A stretch of DNA of 64,000 nt from Palleronia marisminoris (GTDB lineage: Bacteria; Pseudomonadota; Alphaproteobacteria; Rhodobacterales; Rhodobacteraceae), in contig NZ_FWFV01000002.1 in assembly GCF_900172315.1 (NCBI RefSeq), positions 62,001 through 126,000 on the forward strand. The letters run 5' to 3'. Below the pieces are notes generated by a model. The model was not told the origin of the DNA. It ran no database searches and saw nothing but the letters and a program-made list of their open reading frames with translations. Every line of letters begins with the position of its first letter. The stretch's first letter is position 1. The translations under genes were made by a program, and so were the position numbers. This document shows positions 42,775-52,356 of this stretch, piece by piece.

Positions 42775-43550
42775 GCTTCGCGCGGATCGACGGGACGGTG
42801 ATCCACTACCGCCACCGCGAGGGCGTGGGGCTGCCAGTGGTATTTCTGAACTCCCTCGGCACCGATTTCCGCATCTGGGAGGGGGTGATCGACCGCCTGC
42901 CCGCCGAGCTGCCGCTTCTGCTGATGGACAAGCCGGGCCACGGTCTCAGCCAGGCGGCCGCGACGACGATGGAGGGCTACGCCCGATGCGCCGCCGGCCT
43001 GATGGCGCTGTGCGGGATCGAGCGCGCGCTGATCTGCGGCGTGTCGATCGGCGGGATGATCGCTCAGTCACTCGCGCTGTCTCGGCCTGACCTGGTCGCC
43101 GGCCTGATCCTGTCGAACACCGCGGCCAGGCTCGGCGACACGCAAAGCTGGCAGGATCGGCTGGATACGCTCGACCGCATCGGCCTCGCCGGCATGGCGA
43201 ATGCGGTGCTCGAACGCTGGTTCTCCGATCGCTTCCGCACCGAGCACCCGGTCGATCTGGAAGGCTACCGCGCCATGCTGACCCGCACCCCGGCCGATGG
43301 CTACGCCACCGCCTGCGCCGCCATCCGCGACACCGACCTGCGCGACCGGGTCGGCGAGATCGACGTCCCCACGCTGTGCCTCGCCGGAACCGAAGATCTC
43401 GCGAGCCCGCCCGATGTGGTCCACGGCCTCGCCGATGCGATCCCCGGCGCCACCTGCCGCGACATCGAGGGGGTCGGCCATCTGCCGATGATCGAGGCTC
43501 CGGCAGCCGTTGCCGCGGCCATTCTGGATCACCACGCCCGCCTGTCGTGA
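42771..43550 (+). CDS. pcaD: 3-oxoadipate enol-lactonase
   Basis: A 259-residue alpha/beta hydrolase. The nucleophile elbow is GVSIGG (serine near residue 86), the acid is in LAGTEDLASPP and the histidine in VEGVGHLPMIEAP-like sequence near the end; the oxyanion region is NSLGTDFRIW. It hydrolyses 3-oxoadipate enol-lactone to 3-oxoadipate. It ends the operon; no pcaB gene follows. Confidence 0.92.
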   Translation: MSFARIDGTVIHYRHREGVGLPVVFLNSLGTDFRIWEGVIDRLPAELPLLLMDKPGHGLSQAAATTMEGYARCAAGLMALCGIERALICGVSIGGMIAQSLALSRPDLVAGLILSNTAARLGDTQSWQDRLDTLDRIGLAGMANAVLERWFSDRFRTEHPVDLEGYRAMLTRTPADGYATACAAIRDTDLRDRVGEIDVPTLCLAGTEDLASPPDVVHGLADAIPGATCRDIEGVGHLPMIEAPAAVAAAILDHHARLS

Positions 43551-43909
43551 CGATAGCGCCTGCCGGCGCGTGACCTTGCCGTGTTTCCACCTATCCTGTG
43601 ACCCCGTGGGGAACAGACGGGGGCAAGGGAATGACCGAACCGGTCGACCGGACGCCGGCTGATGGCGGGGCAGGACATGTGGAATGTCGCCCGGATCGAG
43701 CGGCCGGGCACCGGCGCGCTGCAAGTGACGGATGGCTCCAACGGCGCGCGCGGCGGTGACGACTCCGTCCACGGGACCCGTTCGGCTGCGTTCCCCCTCG
43801 GCATCGCGCCGTCCGAAGATCCCATCCACGAAGACGCAAGATCTTGCATAAAGGGCTGTATCGTGAAGCAATATGATGGCATCCAATGGATGGAAACGGA
43901 GGGACCCCG
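43551..43909. other. Intergenic region between pcaD and the propionate cluster
   Basis: These 359 bases hold no convincing gene. A small hairpin GCGCC-TGCC-GGCGC lies just after pcaD without a T-run. The promoter for the downstream lipoprotein-pccA transcript should lie in the A/T-richer end near 43840-43890. Confidence 0.4.
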
Positions 43910-44077
43910 ATGACGCAACTTCCGGCCCGCATCGCCGCAGCGCTCTGCCTGGCGCTGCTTGGCGCCGCCTGCCAGCCCATCCCCCAGGATGGCGGAATCT
44001 TCGGGACTACCGGCGGCCCGCAATACGCCCCGGACGATCCCTGCAAGGGCGTGGTGCCGCAGCTCTGCGCATATTGA
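43910..44077 (+). CDS. Small lipoprotein upstream of pccA
   Basis: A 55-residue protein with lipoprotein signal LALLGAAC (Cys21), then a short Pro/Gly-rich periplasmic tail with two further cysteines (DPCKGVVPQLCAY) that might form a disulfide. CGGAGGGA precedes ATG 43910. The stop lies 7 bases before pccA, so it is the first gene of that transcript. No family function is recognised. Confidence 0.72.
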   Translation: MTQLPARIAAALCLALLGAACQPIPQDGGIFGTTGGPQYAPDDPCKGVVPQLCAY

Positions 44078-44084
44078 GGACCCG

Positions 44085-46133
44085 ATGTTCAAGAAGCTCT
44101 TGATCGCGAACCGGGGCGAGATTGCCTGCCGCGTCATCAAGACGGCGCGCCGGATGGGTATTCAGACCGTCGCCGTCTATTCCGACGCGGACCGCAACGC
44201 GCTGCATGTCCGCATGGCCGACGAGGCGGTCCATATCGGCCCGCCGCAGGCCAACCAGTCCTACATCGTGATCGACAGGATCATGCAGGCGATCCGCGAC
44301 ACCGGCGCCGAGGCGGTCCATCCCGGCTACGGCTTCCTGTCCGAGAACCCGAAATTCGCCGCCGCGCTGGCGAAGGAAGGGGTCGTCTTCGTCGGGCCGC
44401 CCCAGGGTGCGATCGAGGCGATGGGGGACAAGATCACCTCGAAGAAGCTGGCCGACGAGGCGGGGGTGTCCACCGTCCCCGGCCACATGGGCCTGATCGA
44501 GGATGCCGACGAGGCCGCGCGCATCGCGACCGAGATCGGCTACCCGGTGATGATCAAGGCCAGCGCGGGCGGCGGCGGCAAGGGGATGCGGATCGCCTGG
44601 AATGACGACGAGGCGCGCGAGGGGTTCCAGTCCTCGAAGAACGAGGCCGCCAACAGCTTCGGCGACGACCGCATCTTCATCGAGAAGTTCGTCACCCAGC
44701 CGCGCCATATCGAGATCCAGGTCCTGGCCGACCAGCACGGCAACTGCATTTACCTGGGCGAGCGCGAATGCTCGATCCAGCGGCGCAACCAGAAGGTCAT
44801 CGAAGAGGCACCGTCGCCCTTCCTCGACGAGGCGACGCGGCGGGCCATGGGCGAACAGGCCGTCAGGCTGGCGCAGGCCGTCGGCTACACCAGCGCCGGA
44901 ACGGTCGAGTTCATCGTGGACGGCGACCGCAACTTCTACTTCCTCGAGATGAACACCCGCCTGCAGGTCGAACACCCTGTGACCGAGCTGATCACCGGCG
45001 TGGACCTCGTCGAACAGATGATCCGCGTAGCGGCGGGCGAGAAGCTGTCGCTGGCGCAGGAAGACGTGACGCTGACCGGCTGGGCCATGGAGAGCCGGCT
45101 GTACGCAGAGGACCCCTATCGCGGGTTTCTTCCCTCCATCGGTCGCCTCACCCGCTACCGCCCACCGCAGGAGGTCGCCGCCGGCCCGCTGGCCGAGGCC
45201 GGCAAGTGGCACGAAGCCGACGCGCCCGCGGGCGAAACGGCCGTCAGGAACGACACCGGCGTCTTCGAGGGCGGCGAGATCTCGATGTATTACGACCCGA
45301 TGATCGCGAAGCTCTGCACCTGGGGGCGTGACCGCGCGCAGGCGATCGAAGGGATGCGGCTGGCGCTCGACCGGTTCGAGCTCGAGGGAATCGGCCACAA
45401 CCTGCCCTTCCTTTCCGCGGTCATGGACCACCCCAAATTCACCTCGGGCGACATGACCACCGCCTTCATTGCCGAGGAATATCCCGACGGCTTCTCGGGG
45501 GCCGAACTTCCCGAAGCCGAACTCTCGCGCATCGTGGCGGCGACCGCGGCTATGAACCGCGTGGTCGACATCCGTCGCACGCGCATCTCGGGGCGGATGG
45601 ACAATCACGAGCGGCGCATCGGCAACGAGTGGGTCGTCGTGATCGGCGGACACGAGACGGCCGCCATCGTTGAAGCGGACCGCGATGGCGCGACCGTTAG
45701 GTTCGACGATGGCAGCGCCCACCGGGTCACCTCGGACTGGCGCCCGGGCGAGCCGTTGGCGATCCTGCAGGTGGACGGCGCGCCTCTGGTCCTGAAGGTG
45801 AACCGCATCACCGGGGGTTACCGGGTCCGCACCCGCGGCGCCGACCTGGTGGTGAAGGTCCTCACCCCCCGGCAGGCCGAGCTTGCCCGCCTGATGCCCG
45901 AGAAGGCCGAGGCCGACACGTCGAAGATGCTCCTGTGCCCGATGCCGGGCCTCGTCGTGAAGCTGCATGTCGAGGAAGGCGCCGAGGTGCAGGAGGGTCA
46001 GGCGCTCTGCACCATCGAGGCGATGAAGATGGAGAACATCCTGCGCGCCGAGAAGAAGGGCAAGATTTCGAAGATCAACGCGGCCGAGGGCGACAGCCTT
46101 GCCGTGGACGAAGTGATCCTGGAGTTCGAATAG
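44085..46133 (+). CDS. pccA: Propionyl-CoA carboxylase alpha (biotin carboxylase/biotin carrier) subunit
   Basis: A 682-residue subunit: biotin carboxylase (residues about 1-450; LIANRGEIACRVI, ASAGGGGKGMRIAW, EMNTRLQVEHPVTE), a BT-linker region and a C-terminal biotinyl domain with CTIEAMKMENIL near residue 645. With PccB it carboxylates propionyl-CoA to (S)-methylmalonyl-CoA, used for propionate, odd-chain fatty acids, Val/Ile and DMSP-derived carbon. The GAGGA ribosome site lies within the preceding intergenic bases. pccB lies 4.6 kb away on the opposite strand. Confidence 0.95.
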   Translation: MFKKLLIANRGEIACRVIKTARRMGIQTVAVYSDADRNALHVRMADEAVHIGPPQANQSYIVIDRIMQAIRDTGAEAVHPGYGFLSENPKFAAALAKEGVVFVGPPQGAIEAMGDKITSKKLADEAGVSTVPGHMGLIEDADEAARIATEIGYPVMIKASAGGGGKGMRIAWNDDEAREGFQSSKNEAANSFGDDRIFIEKFVTQPRHIEIQVLADQHGNCIYLGERECSIQRRNQKVIEEAPSPFLDEATRRAMGEQAVRLAQAVGYTSAGTVEFIVDGDRNFYFLEMNTRLQVEHPVTELITGVDLVEQMIRVAAGEKLSLAQEDVTLTGWAMESRLYAEDPYRGFLPSIGRLTRYRPPQEVAAGPLAEAGKWHEADAPAGETAVRNDTGVFEGGEISMYYDPMIAKLCTWGRDRAQAIEGMRLALDRFELEGIGHNLPFLSAVMDHPKFTSGDMTTAFIAEEYPDGFSGAELPEAELSRIVAATAAMNRVVDIRRTRISGRMDNHERRIGNEWVVVIGGHETAAIVEADRDGATVRFDDGSAHRVTSDWRPGEPLAILQVDGAPLVLKVNRITGGYRVRTRGADLVVKVLTPRQAELARLMPEKAEADTSKMLLCPMPGLVVKLHVEEGAEVQEGQALCTIEAMKMENILRAEKKGKISKINAAEGDSLAVDEVILEFE

Positions 46134-46164
46134 AGCGATCCGCCCCACAACCAGCGAGGCAACG

Positions 46165-46767
46165 ATGGAGCCCGGCCCCTTGGGCATCGACCCCCGGATC
46201 TGGCAGGCCATCGTGGCCGGTGCGTTTCTTGCGCTCGGCTGGATCGTCAACGGCTGGCAGAACAGGCGCGAAGCCGCCCGGCGCCGCCATGAACGCCTGC
46301 GCGACAGCCACCGCGCGCTCTATGCCGAGATCGGGACGAACCTCGACGCGCTCGGCGGTCCCGATGTGTTGGAGGCGCACGAAACGACCATGGTTGCGAG
46401 GATGGAGTCCGAACCCGACTTCGTGCCCTTCGTCCCCAGCGAGCGCCCGATGCCGGTCTTCGAAGGGCTGGTCGAGCACGTCCACATCCTGCCGCGGGTA
46501 ACGATCGACCCCATCGTGGCCTATTACAGCCAGATGCAGGCGGTCACGGCGCTGGTGCAGGACATGCGGGGTCCGGCCTTCGCAAGCTTGTCGGCAGAAC
46601 GGCGCATCGCGATCTATCGGGACTATATCGGGATGAAGACGCAGGCGTTCCTCTACGGAGATTACGCGCTGCACCTGATCGCCTCCTTCGCGGAAGGCGG
46701 GAAGTCGGCGGCTGAAAAGACCGCCGCGCGGCTCAGTAGCCGGGACGCGGACCCGAGCGGCCGGTGA
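46165..46767 (+). CDS. Uncharacterised single-pass membrane protein between pccA and mutase
   Basis: A 200-residue protein with one N-terminal hydrophobic segment (IWQAIVAGAFLALGWIVNGW) then a basic stretch (RREAARRRHERLR) and a helical cytoplasmic domain with LYAEIGTNLDALGG and MQAVTALVQDMRG. No family is recognised. It begins 31 bases after pccA in the same direction with a GAGG site, so it is probably co-transcribed with the carboxylase. Its 3' end is overlapped antisense by a possible 23-codon gene. Confidence 0.7.
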   Translation: MEPGPLGIDPRIWQAIVAGAFLALGWIVNGWQNRREAARRRHERLRDSHRALYAEIGTNLDALGGPDVLEAHETTMVARMESEPDFVPFVPSERPMPVFEGLVEHVHILPRVTIDPIVAYYSQMQAVTALVQDMRGPAFASLSAERRIAIYRDYIGMKTQAFLYGDYALHLIASFAEGGKSAAEKTAARLSSRDADPSGR

Positions 46768-46804
46768 CCGGGATCGGCGTGTAGGGAATGTCGCGATTGG
46801 CCAT
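46733..46804 (-). CDS. Possible 23-residue peptide gene, antisense to the preceding CDS end
   Basis: A leftward frame starts with ATG at 46804, seven bases after a strong AGGAGGG ribosome site (46812-46818), and encodes a peptide beginning MANRDIPYTPIPVTGRSG and ending with Tyr. It is rich in Pro, Gly and Arg, and about four fifths of codons end in G or C, as in real genes here. Too short for statistics; it is called on the ribosome site and codon pattern. It overlaps the end of the 200-residue gene by 35 bases. Confidence 0.4.
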   Translation of the reverse strand: MANRDIPYTPIPVTGRSGPRPGY

Positions 46805-46930
46805 GGGTGGACCCTCCTGCCTGTCAATATAGGCGCTCTGTCCTCGCCCTGCAATCGACCAGCGGCTTGCGGCTGGCCCCGCTGCGCGTGAAAGATGCGT
46901 CGAGCTGCGCAACGAGGAGGAGCCAAGCCG

Positions 46931-49042
46931 ATGAGCGACTGGAAGACCCGGGCCGAAAAAGAGCTGCGCGGCCGCTCACTCGACGAGCTGACCTGGCGCA
47001 CCGCCGAGGGGATCGACATCGCCCCCGTCCATGGACCTGCGCAGGATCACGAGCACATGGGCTCCATGCCCGGCGAGCCGCCCTTCACCCGCGGTGTGAA
47101 GGCCACGATGTATGCTGGAAGGCCCTGGACCATCCGCCAATATGCGGGCTTCTCGACCGCAGAGGAGTCAAACGCCTTCTACCGGAGTGCCCTCTCGGCA
47201 GGGCAGCAGGGTGTCAGCGTCGCCTTCGACCTAGCCACCCACCGCGGCTATGACAGCGATCACGAGCGGGTCGAGGGCGACGTGGGCAAGGCCGGCGTGG
47301 CCATCGACTCGGTCGAGGACATGAAGGTGCTCTTCGACGGCATCCCGCTTCAGGACGTCAGCGTCTCGATGACGATGAACGGAGCGGTTATCCCGGTGCT
47401 GGCGAGCTTCATCGTCGCGGGCGAGGAACAGGGCGTGGACCGCGCGCAGCTGTCGGGGACCATCCAGAACGACATCCTGAAGGAGTTCATGGTCCGCAAC
47501 ACGTATATCTATCCACCCGAACCCTCGATGCGGATCGTGGCGGACATCATCGACTACACGGCGCAAGAGATGCCGCGCTTCAACTCGATCTCGATCTCGG
47601 GCTACCACATGCAGGAAGCCGGGGCGAACCTGGTGCAGGAGCTGGCCTTCACCCTCGCCGACGGCAAGGAATACGTGAAGACGGCGATGGCCCGCGGCAT
47701 GGACGTGGACGCCTTCGCGCCGCGCCTGTCGTTCTTCTTCGCCATCGGCATGAACTTCTTCATGGAGGCCGCAAAGCTGCGCGCCGCCCGCTTCCTCTGG
47801 CACGATATCATGACCGAGCTCGGCGCCAGGGACGAGCGGTCGAAGATGCTGCGCACCCACTGCCAGACAAGCGGCGTCAGCCTGGCCGAACAGGACCCCT
47901 ACAACAACATCGTCCGCACCGCCTACGAGGCGATGAGCGCGGTCCTCGGCGGAACCCAGTCGCTGCACACGAACAGCTTCGACGAGGCGATCGCCCTGCC
48001 CACCGACTTCTCGGCCCGGATCGCGCGGAACACGCAGCTGATCCTGCAGCATGAGACCGGCGTGACGAACGTGGTCGATCCGCTGGCGGGCTCTTACTAC
48101 GTCGAGAAGCTGACCGCCGACCTGATCGCGCAGGCGCGCACGCTGATGGCCGAGGTGGACGAACTGGGCGGCATGACGAAGGCCGTCGAGTCGGGGATGC
48201 CGAAGCTCCGGATCGAGGAAGCCGCCGCCGCCAAGCAGGCGCGCATCGACAGGGGCGAAGAGGTCATCGTCGGCGTCAACAGGTTCCGCCTGCCGCAGGA
48301 AGAGGAGCTCGATATCCGCGTGGTGGACAATGCCGGCGTGCGGCAGAGCCAGATCGAGCGACTGGATGACCTAAGGAACACTCGCGATCAAGCTGCCTGC
48401 GATGCCGCGCTTGCAGTGCTGGCTGAGGGCGCGCGGGGCGACGGCAACCTGCTGGGGCTGGCGGTCGAGGCGGCGCGCGCGCGGGCAACCGTGGGCGAGA
48501 TCAGCATGGCGCTGGAGGAGGTGTTCGGCCGCCATCGGGCCGAGGTGCGCACCCTCTCGGGCGTCTATGGCGCGGCCTACGAGGGCGATGCGGGTTACGA
48601 GAAGATTCGGAAGGACGTCGAGGCCTTCGCCGAAGAAGAAGGCCGCAGGCCCCGGATGCTGGTGGTGAAGGTCGGCCAGGACGGGCACGACCGGGGCGCC
48701 AAGGTGATCGCGACAGCCTTCGCCGATATCGGCTTCGACGTCGATGTGGGACCGCTATTCCAGACGCCGGAAGAGGCCGCCCAGGACGCCATCGACAACG
48801 ATGTACACGTCGTGGGGCTGTCGAGCCAGGCCGCGGGGCACATGACCAACGCGCCCAAGCTGATCGATGCATTGCGCGCGCGCAACGCGGGCGACATCCT
48901 GGTGATCTGCGGGGGGGTCATCCCCGCCCGCGACTATACGGCCTTGAAAGAGGCCGGCGTCGCGGCGATCTTCGGACCCGGCACGAACATTCCCGAAGCG
49001 GCGGCGAAGGTGCTTGACCTGATCCGCAACGGGCGGCCCTGA
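46931..49042 (+). CDS. scpA: Methylmalonyl-CoA mutase
   Basis: A 703-residue B12-dependent mutase with both parts in one chain. The substrate barrel has [47 protein letters not shown] and [12 protein letters not shown]; the C-terminal cobalamin domain has the lower-ligand histidine in [11 protein letters not shown] near residue 585, followed by [11 protein letters not shown] and GGVIPARDY. It converts (R)-methylmalonyl-CoA to succinyl-CoA, completing the propionyl-CoA route; no epimerase gene is in the window. GAGGAGGAG precedes ATG 46931. Also called mcm or bhbA. Confidence 0.96.
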   Translation: MSDWKTRAEKELRGRSLDELTWRTAEGIDIAPVHGPAQDHEHMGSMPGEPPFTRGVKATMYAGRPWTIRQYAGFSTAEESNAFYRSALSAGQQGVSVAFDLATHRGYDSDHERVEGDVGKAGVAIDSVEDMKVLFDGIPLQDVSVSMTMNGAVIPVLASFIVAGEEQGVDRAQLSGTIQNDILKEFMVRNTYIYPPEPSMRIVADIIDYTAQEMPRFNSISISGYHMQEAGANLVQELAFTLADGKEYVKTAMARGMDVDAFAPRLSFFFAIGMNFFMEAAKLRAARFLWHDIMTELGARDERSKMLRTHCQTSGVSLAEQDPYNNIVRTAYEAMSAVLGGTQSLHTNSFDEAIALPTDFSARIARNTQLILQHETGVTNVVDPLAGSYYVEKLTADLIAQARTLMAEVDELGGMTKAVESGMPKLRIEEAAAAKQARIDRGEEVIVGVNRFRLPQEEELDIRVVDNAGVRQSQIERLDDLRNTRDQAACDAALAVLAEGARGDGNLLGLAVEAARARATVGEISMALEEVFGRHRAEVRTLSGVYGAAYEGDAGYEKIRKDVEAFAEEEGRRPRMLVVKVGQDGHDRGAKVIATAFADIGFDVDVGPLFQTPEEAAQDAIDNDVHVVGLSSQAAGHMTNAPKLIDALRARNAGDILVICGGVIPARDYTALKEAGVAAIFGPGTNIPEAAAKVLDLIRNGRP

Positions 49043-49082
49043 GCCGCCCCCCTCACGGAAACGAGCTGCGTCCGTTTCCGTG
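49031..49082. terminator. Two tandem hairpins at the 3' end of the mutase gene
   Basis: GGGCGGC-CCTGA-GCCGCCC (49031-49049) spans the stop codon and is followed by a perfect 10-bp stem CACGGAAACG/CGTTTCCGTG (49054-49063, 49073-49082). The convergent lipoprotein gene ends 14 bases on. There is no long T-run in either direction, so terminator strength is uncertain. Confidence 0.4.
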
Positions 49083-49095
49083 TTGCGAAGGACTA

Positions 49096-49284
49096 TCAGA
49101 AATCGTCGATGAGGGCGCCGCCAACGGCACCGATCGCCGCTCCTGCGACCGGCTCATTGACGGCGGTGCCAACGACTGCACCGCCCAAGGCGCCGGTACC
49201 GGCCCGCTCCAGATCCGTGTTGCCGCAAGCCGTCAGGACAGCGAGGGCGGCCAGAGCGACAGAGGCGCGGAAGACGTGATTCAT
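49096..49284 (-). CDS. Glycine-zipper small lipoprotein
   Basis: A 62-residue protein: signal peptide with lipobox LTAC (Cys20), then a mature part with repeated small residues (GALGGAVVGTAVN, GAAIGAVGGALI) like the glycine-zipper segments of OmpA/SlyB-type lipoproteins. It probably sits in the outer membrane. Such proteins are common in envelope-stress settings, but nothing more specific can be said. Confidence 0.78.
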   Translation of the reverse strand: MNHVFRASVALAALAVLTACGNTDLERAGTGALGGAVVGTAVNEPVAGAAIGAVGGALIDDF

Positions 49285-49354
49285 TGGGTGTTCCCTTCAT
49301 TTCACAAGCTAATGAACCGGGAACCCGAACGATGACCCGCGGTTCCCGCCCATG

Positions 49355-49387
49355 AAAAACGGCCCGGACTAAAAAAAGACCGGGCCG
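49355..49387 (-). terminator. Intrinsic terminator for leftward transcripts
   Basis: Read leftward, CGGCCCGG (49387-49380) pairs with CCGGGCCG (49367-49360) over a 12-base T-rich loop and is followed by TTTTT (49359-49355). It would end the transcript of the leftward genes at 49556-50609 and isolates them from the glycine-zipper lipoprotein gene. Confidence 0.75.
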
Positions 49388-49555
49388 GAGGGGGAAGGGG
49401 TATAATATCCAACAGTTCAGGGAACTGGGGACACTTGAAACGATATCGATTCGAAGGAAAAAGGCGATAGCTTCCAGTTCGGCAGCCCTTCAGTCGGTCC
49501 CTTTCCGCCGGTTTCCGAATCGCAGTGGCGATAAACCGCCTTCGGCCGCTGGATG

Positions 49556-49903
49556 CTAATCCTCGAAAGCGTCCGGAAAGCTCGCCCGTGCGCGCGCCTC
49601 GTCGATGCGCAGAAGGGCTTCGTAGCTTTCGGGGTCGAACGGATCCTCGGCCGGCACGACCTCGCGCCCGAACAACCAGGACAGGCGGCCTGCGTCCAGG
49701 TTTCCACGCTCGAACGGGGCGTCGCCGAAATGCTGCCAGAGCGCCCAGAGAAACCCTTCGTCCGCCAGGCGGTCGGCGGGCCTGCGATCGCGGTAGCGCT
49801 CGCGCGCGACCAGCTTGGTAGCGCCGTTCGGCGAACCGCGGCGGATGGTGAACTGGAAATCGGTGCCGGGCAGTCGGCCGGGAAATCCCCGATGTTTCAA
49901 CAT
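49556..49903 (-). CDS. Uncharacterised 115-residue protein
   Basis: A soluble protein with no signal peptide, rich in Arg and aromatic residues: FPGRLPGTDFQFTIRRGSPNGATKLVARERY, then LWALWQHFGDAPFERG and an acidic end. GGAAGGAC lies about eight bases before ATG 49903. Codon use matches neighbours. No family is recognised. It is followed, after about 170 bases without a gene, by a leftward terminator. Confidence 0.6.
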   Translation of the reverse strand: MLKHRGFPGRLPGTDFQFTIRRGSPNGATKLVARERYRDRRPADRLADEGFLWALWQHFGDAPFERGNLDAGRLSWLFGREVVPAEDPFDPESYEALLRIDEARARASFPDAFED

Positions 49904-49963
49904 CTTCGCCGTCCTTCCGGGGGTATCGCGGGCGACCCTGTCGGATGCGCCCGCGACAGGTGT

Positions 49964-50107
49964 TCAGTACTTCGAGTAGGTGGGCTCGGCGACGATCGGG
50001 GCAACCGGCGCCGGATCGGCGTAGACGACCTCGTCGTTACGCTGGCCGCAGGCCGAGACGACGGTCAGGAGGGCGAGGCCCATGATGATCTTGACGCTCT
50101 TCGACAT
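49964..50107 (-). CDS. Small lipoprotein, 47 residues
   Basis: A short frame with GGAGA before ATG 50107 encodes a lipoprotein signal (MGLALLTVVSAC, Cys20) and a mature tail starting GQRNDEVVYADPAPVAPI and ending SKY. A small conserved lipoprotein of this kind is usual next to pccB in roseobacters, from memory. The function is unknown. Confidence 0.72.
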   Translation of the reverse strand: MSKSVKIIMGLALLTVVSACGQRNDEVVYADPAPVAPIVAEPTYSKY

Positions 50108-50216
50108 GAAATTCTCCGTTGATGAAATGAATCGCGTTCGCGACTCCGCGGCACGTTACACGAGCCGATACCGGCTTGGTAGCGGGCTCGTGAACGATAA
50201 GTCACCGATATTGCGT

Positions 50217-50609
50217 CTAGAAGGCCTGCCAGACACACTCGCTGCCTTCAGGCGTGTAGGCCCCGAAGAACTGGACCGCGTCCGGATCGGAGGCGCCGAA
50301 CGGCACCTCGCGGTCGGCCAGCGAAATGACGATCGACCGGGCCGGCGGATCGGCATCGGCGACTCGCGGCAGGGCGTAAGACAGGCACAGATGCGCAAGG
50401 TCCGCCTCGGTCGTAACATAGTCCTGCGCCGGGTTCAGATCGGCCGCGACGAAGCGGAACTGGTAGGCGTAACCGTACCCGTAGCCGGGATCGTCGCCCA
50501 CGACCTCGATGAACGCGACCTCAAGGCCCGAGGGCAGAGGAATCCGCTCTCCGGCGGCGTGGCCGTGTCCGGCAGACAGCACGACCGTGGCGATGGCTAG
50601 GCGCAACAT
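50217..50609 (-). CDS. Secreted DUF6497-type protein
   Basis: A 130-residue protein with a cleavable signal peptide (LAIATVVLSAGHGHAAG), then PLPSGLEVAFIEVVGDDPG, a YGYGYAYQFRFVA strand, LCLSYALPRV and an ending GSECVWQAF. The two cysteines could form a disulfide in the periplasm. It resembles the DUF6497 family of Rhodobacteraceae. ATG 50609 is chosen by the signal peptide; longer frames are not plausible. It is co-directional with pccB, 94 bases downstream of it. Confidence 0.75.
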   Translation of the reverse strand: MLRLAIATVVLSAGHGHAAGERIPLPSGLEVAFIEVVGDDPGYGYGYAYQFRFVAADLNPAQDYVTTEADLAHLCLSYALPRVADADPPARSIVISLADREVPFGASDPDAVQFFGAYTPEGSECVWQAF

Positions 50610-50703
50610 CCGAATGTCCCCGTACCGGATCGAGCTTCGGATTCCACCATAGGCATCGCGGTCCCCGCCCGACAAGTCGCCCGATCGAATTGTCCCTAAC
50701 GCG

Positions 50704-52236
50704 TCAGAGGGGGATGTTGTCGTGCTTCTTCCAGGGATTCTCGACGCGCTTTCCGCGCAAGCTGGCGAAGGCGCGGCAGACCCGGCGGCGGGTGGATTGG
50801 GGCAGGATGACCTCGTCGATGAAGCCACGCTCAGCCGCCTTGAAGGGGTTGGCGAAGTTCGCCTCGTAATCCGCTGTGCGCTCGGCGATCTTGCCAGCGT
50901 CACCGAGTTCGGAGCGGTAGAGGATCTCGACCGCGCCCTTGGCGCCCATCACGGCAATCTCGGCCGTGGGCCAAGCGTAGTTGAAATCGCCGCGCAGGTG
51001 CTTCGAGCTCATCACGTCGTAAGCGCCGCCATAGGCCTTGCGGGTGATGACCGTCACCTTCGGCACCGTCGCCTCGCCATAGGCAAAGAGCAGCTTGGCC
51101 CCGTGCTTGATGACGCCGCCATATTCCTGGCTCGTGCCCGGAAGGAAGCCCGGCACGTCGACGAAGGTCAGGATCGGGATCTCGAACGCATCGCAGAACC
51201 GCACGAACCGCGCCGCCTTGCGCGAGCTGTCGATGTCGAGACACCCCGCCAGGACCAGCGGCTGGTTGGCGACGACGCCCACGGTGCGCCCTTCGAGGCG
51301 GATGAAGCCCGTCAGGATGTTCTTCGCGAACTCTGCCTGGATCTCGAAGAAGTCGCCCTCGTCCGCGACTTTCACGACCACCTCCTTCATGTCGTAAGGC
51401 ATGTTGGGGTTTTCGGGGATCACCGTGTCGAGGCTGTGGTCAATGCGGTCCGGCTCGTCGAAGAAGGGACGGACGGGGGGCTTCTCGCGGTTGTTGAGCG
51501 GCAGGAGGTCGACGAGGCGCCGCGTCTCGATCAGGGCCTCGACGTCGTTCTCGAAGGCGGCGTCGGCGACGCTGGACTTCTTGGTGTGGGTCGAGGCGCC
51601 GCCCAGTTCCTCGGCGGTGACGACCTCGTTGGTGACGGTTTTCACCACGTCGGGGCCGGTGACGAACATGTAGGACGAGTCCTTCACCATGAAGATGAAG
51701 TCGGTCATCGCAGGGGAATAGACCGCCCCACCCGCGCAGGGCCCCATGATGACGCTGATCTGCGGGACCACGCCGCTGGCCATCACGTTGCGCTGGAACA
51801 CCTCGGCGTAGCCGGCGAGGCTCGAGACGCCTTCCTGGATGCGCGCGCCGCCCGAGTCGTTCAGCCCGATAACCGGCGCGCCGTTGCGGATCGCCATGTC
51901 CATGATCTTGCAGATCTTCTGGGCGTGCGTTTCCGACAGCGACCCGCCGAGCACGGTGAAATCCTGGCTGAAGACATAGACCTGCCGGCCGTTGATCGTG
52001 CCCCAGCCGGTGACGACGCCGTCGCCCGAGACCTTGTTGTCGGCCATCCCGAAATCGGTGGCGCGGTGCGTGACGAACATGTCGAACTCTTCGAACGAGC
52101 CCTCGTCGAGCAGCAGGTCCACCCGCTCGCGCGCGGTCAGCTTGCCCTTCTCGTGCTGCTTCTCGATCCGCTCGGCACCGCCGCCCAAGCGGGCGGTCTC
52201 GCGGCGCTCGACGAGTTGTCCGAGAATGTCCTTCAT
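50704..52236 (-). CDS. pccB: Propionyl-CoA carboxylase beta (carboxyltransferase) subunit
   Basis: A 510-residue carboxyltransferase of the PccB type: [25 protein letters not shown], the acyl-CoA oxyanion region [19 protein letters not shown], and [35 protein letters not shown] with the second oxyanion site in [13 protein letters not shown]. It transfers the carboxyl group from biotin on PccA to propionyl-CoA. It is transcribed leftward, divergent from an exporter gene, and not in one operon with pccA. Confidence 0.95.
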   Translation of the reverse strand: MKDILGQLVERRETARLGGGAERIEKQHEKGKLTARERVDLLLDEGSFEEFDMFVTHRATDFGMADNKVSGDGVVTGWGTINGRQVYVFSQDFTVLGGSLSETHAQKICKIMDMAIRNGAPVIGLNDSGGARIQEGVSSLAGYAEVFQRNVMASGVVPQISVIMGPCAGGAVYSPAMTDFIFMVKDSSYMFVTGPDVVKTVTNEVVTAEELGGASTHTKKSSVADAAFENDVEALIETRRLVDLLPLNNREKPPVRPFFDEPDRIDHSLDTVIPENPNMPYDMKEVVVKVADEGDFFEIQAEFAKNILTGFIRLEGRTVGVVANQPLVLAGCLDIDSSRKAARFVRFCDAFEIPILTFVDVPGFLPGTSQEYGGVIKHGAKLLFAYGEATVPKVTVITRKAYGGAYDVMSSKHLRGDFNYAWPTAEIAVMGAKGAVEILYRSELGDAGKIAERTADYEANFANPFKAAERGFIDEVILPQSTRRRVCRAFASLRGKRVENPWKKHDNIPL

Positions 52237-52356
52237 CGCGCGGTACCTCTGCGATCTTTTTCACGTATCTGTCATCATAGGCCGCGGCGGCGGGCGGCGA
52301 AAGATGCCTGCGCAACGGAGCTTGGACTTTCGAACCGTGCGGTTTAGATCGGCGGA

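Noticed and set aside
43631-43913. Short frames after pcaD (43631 and 43662 starts)
   Set aside because: Composition does not look coding and no product family is seen; treated as intergenic.
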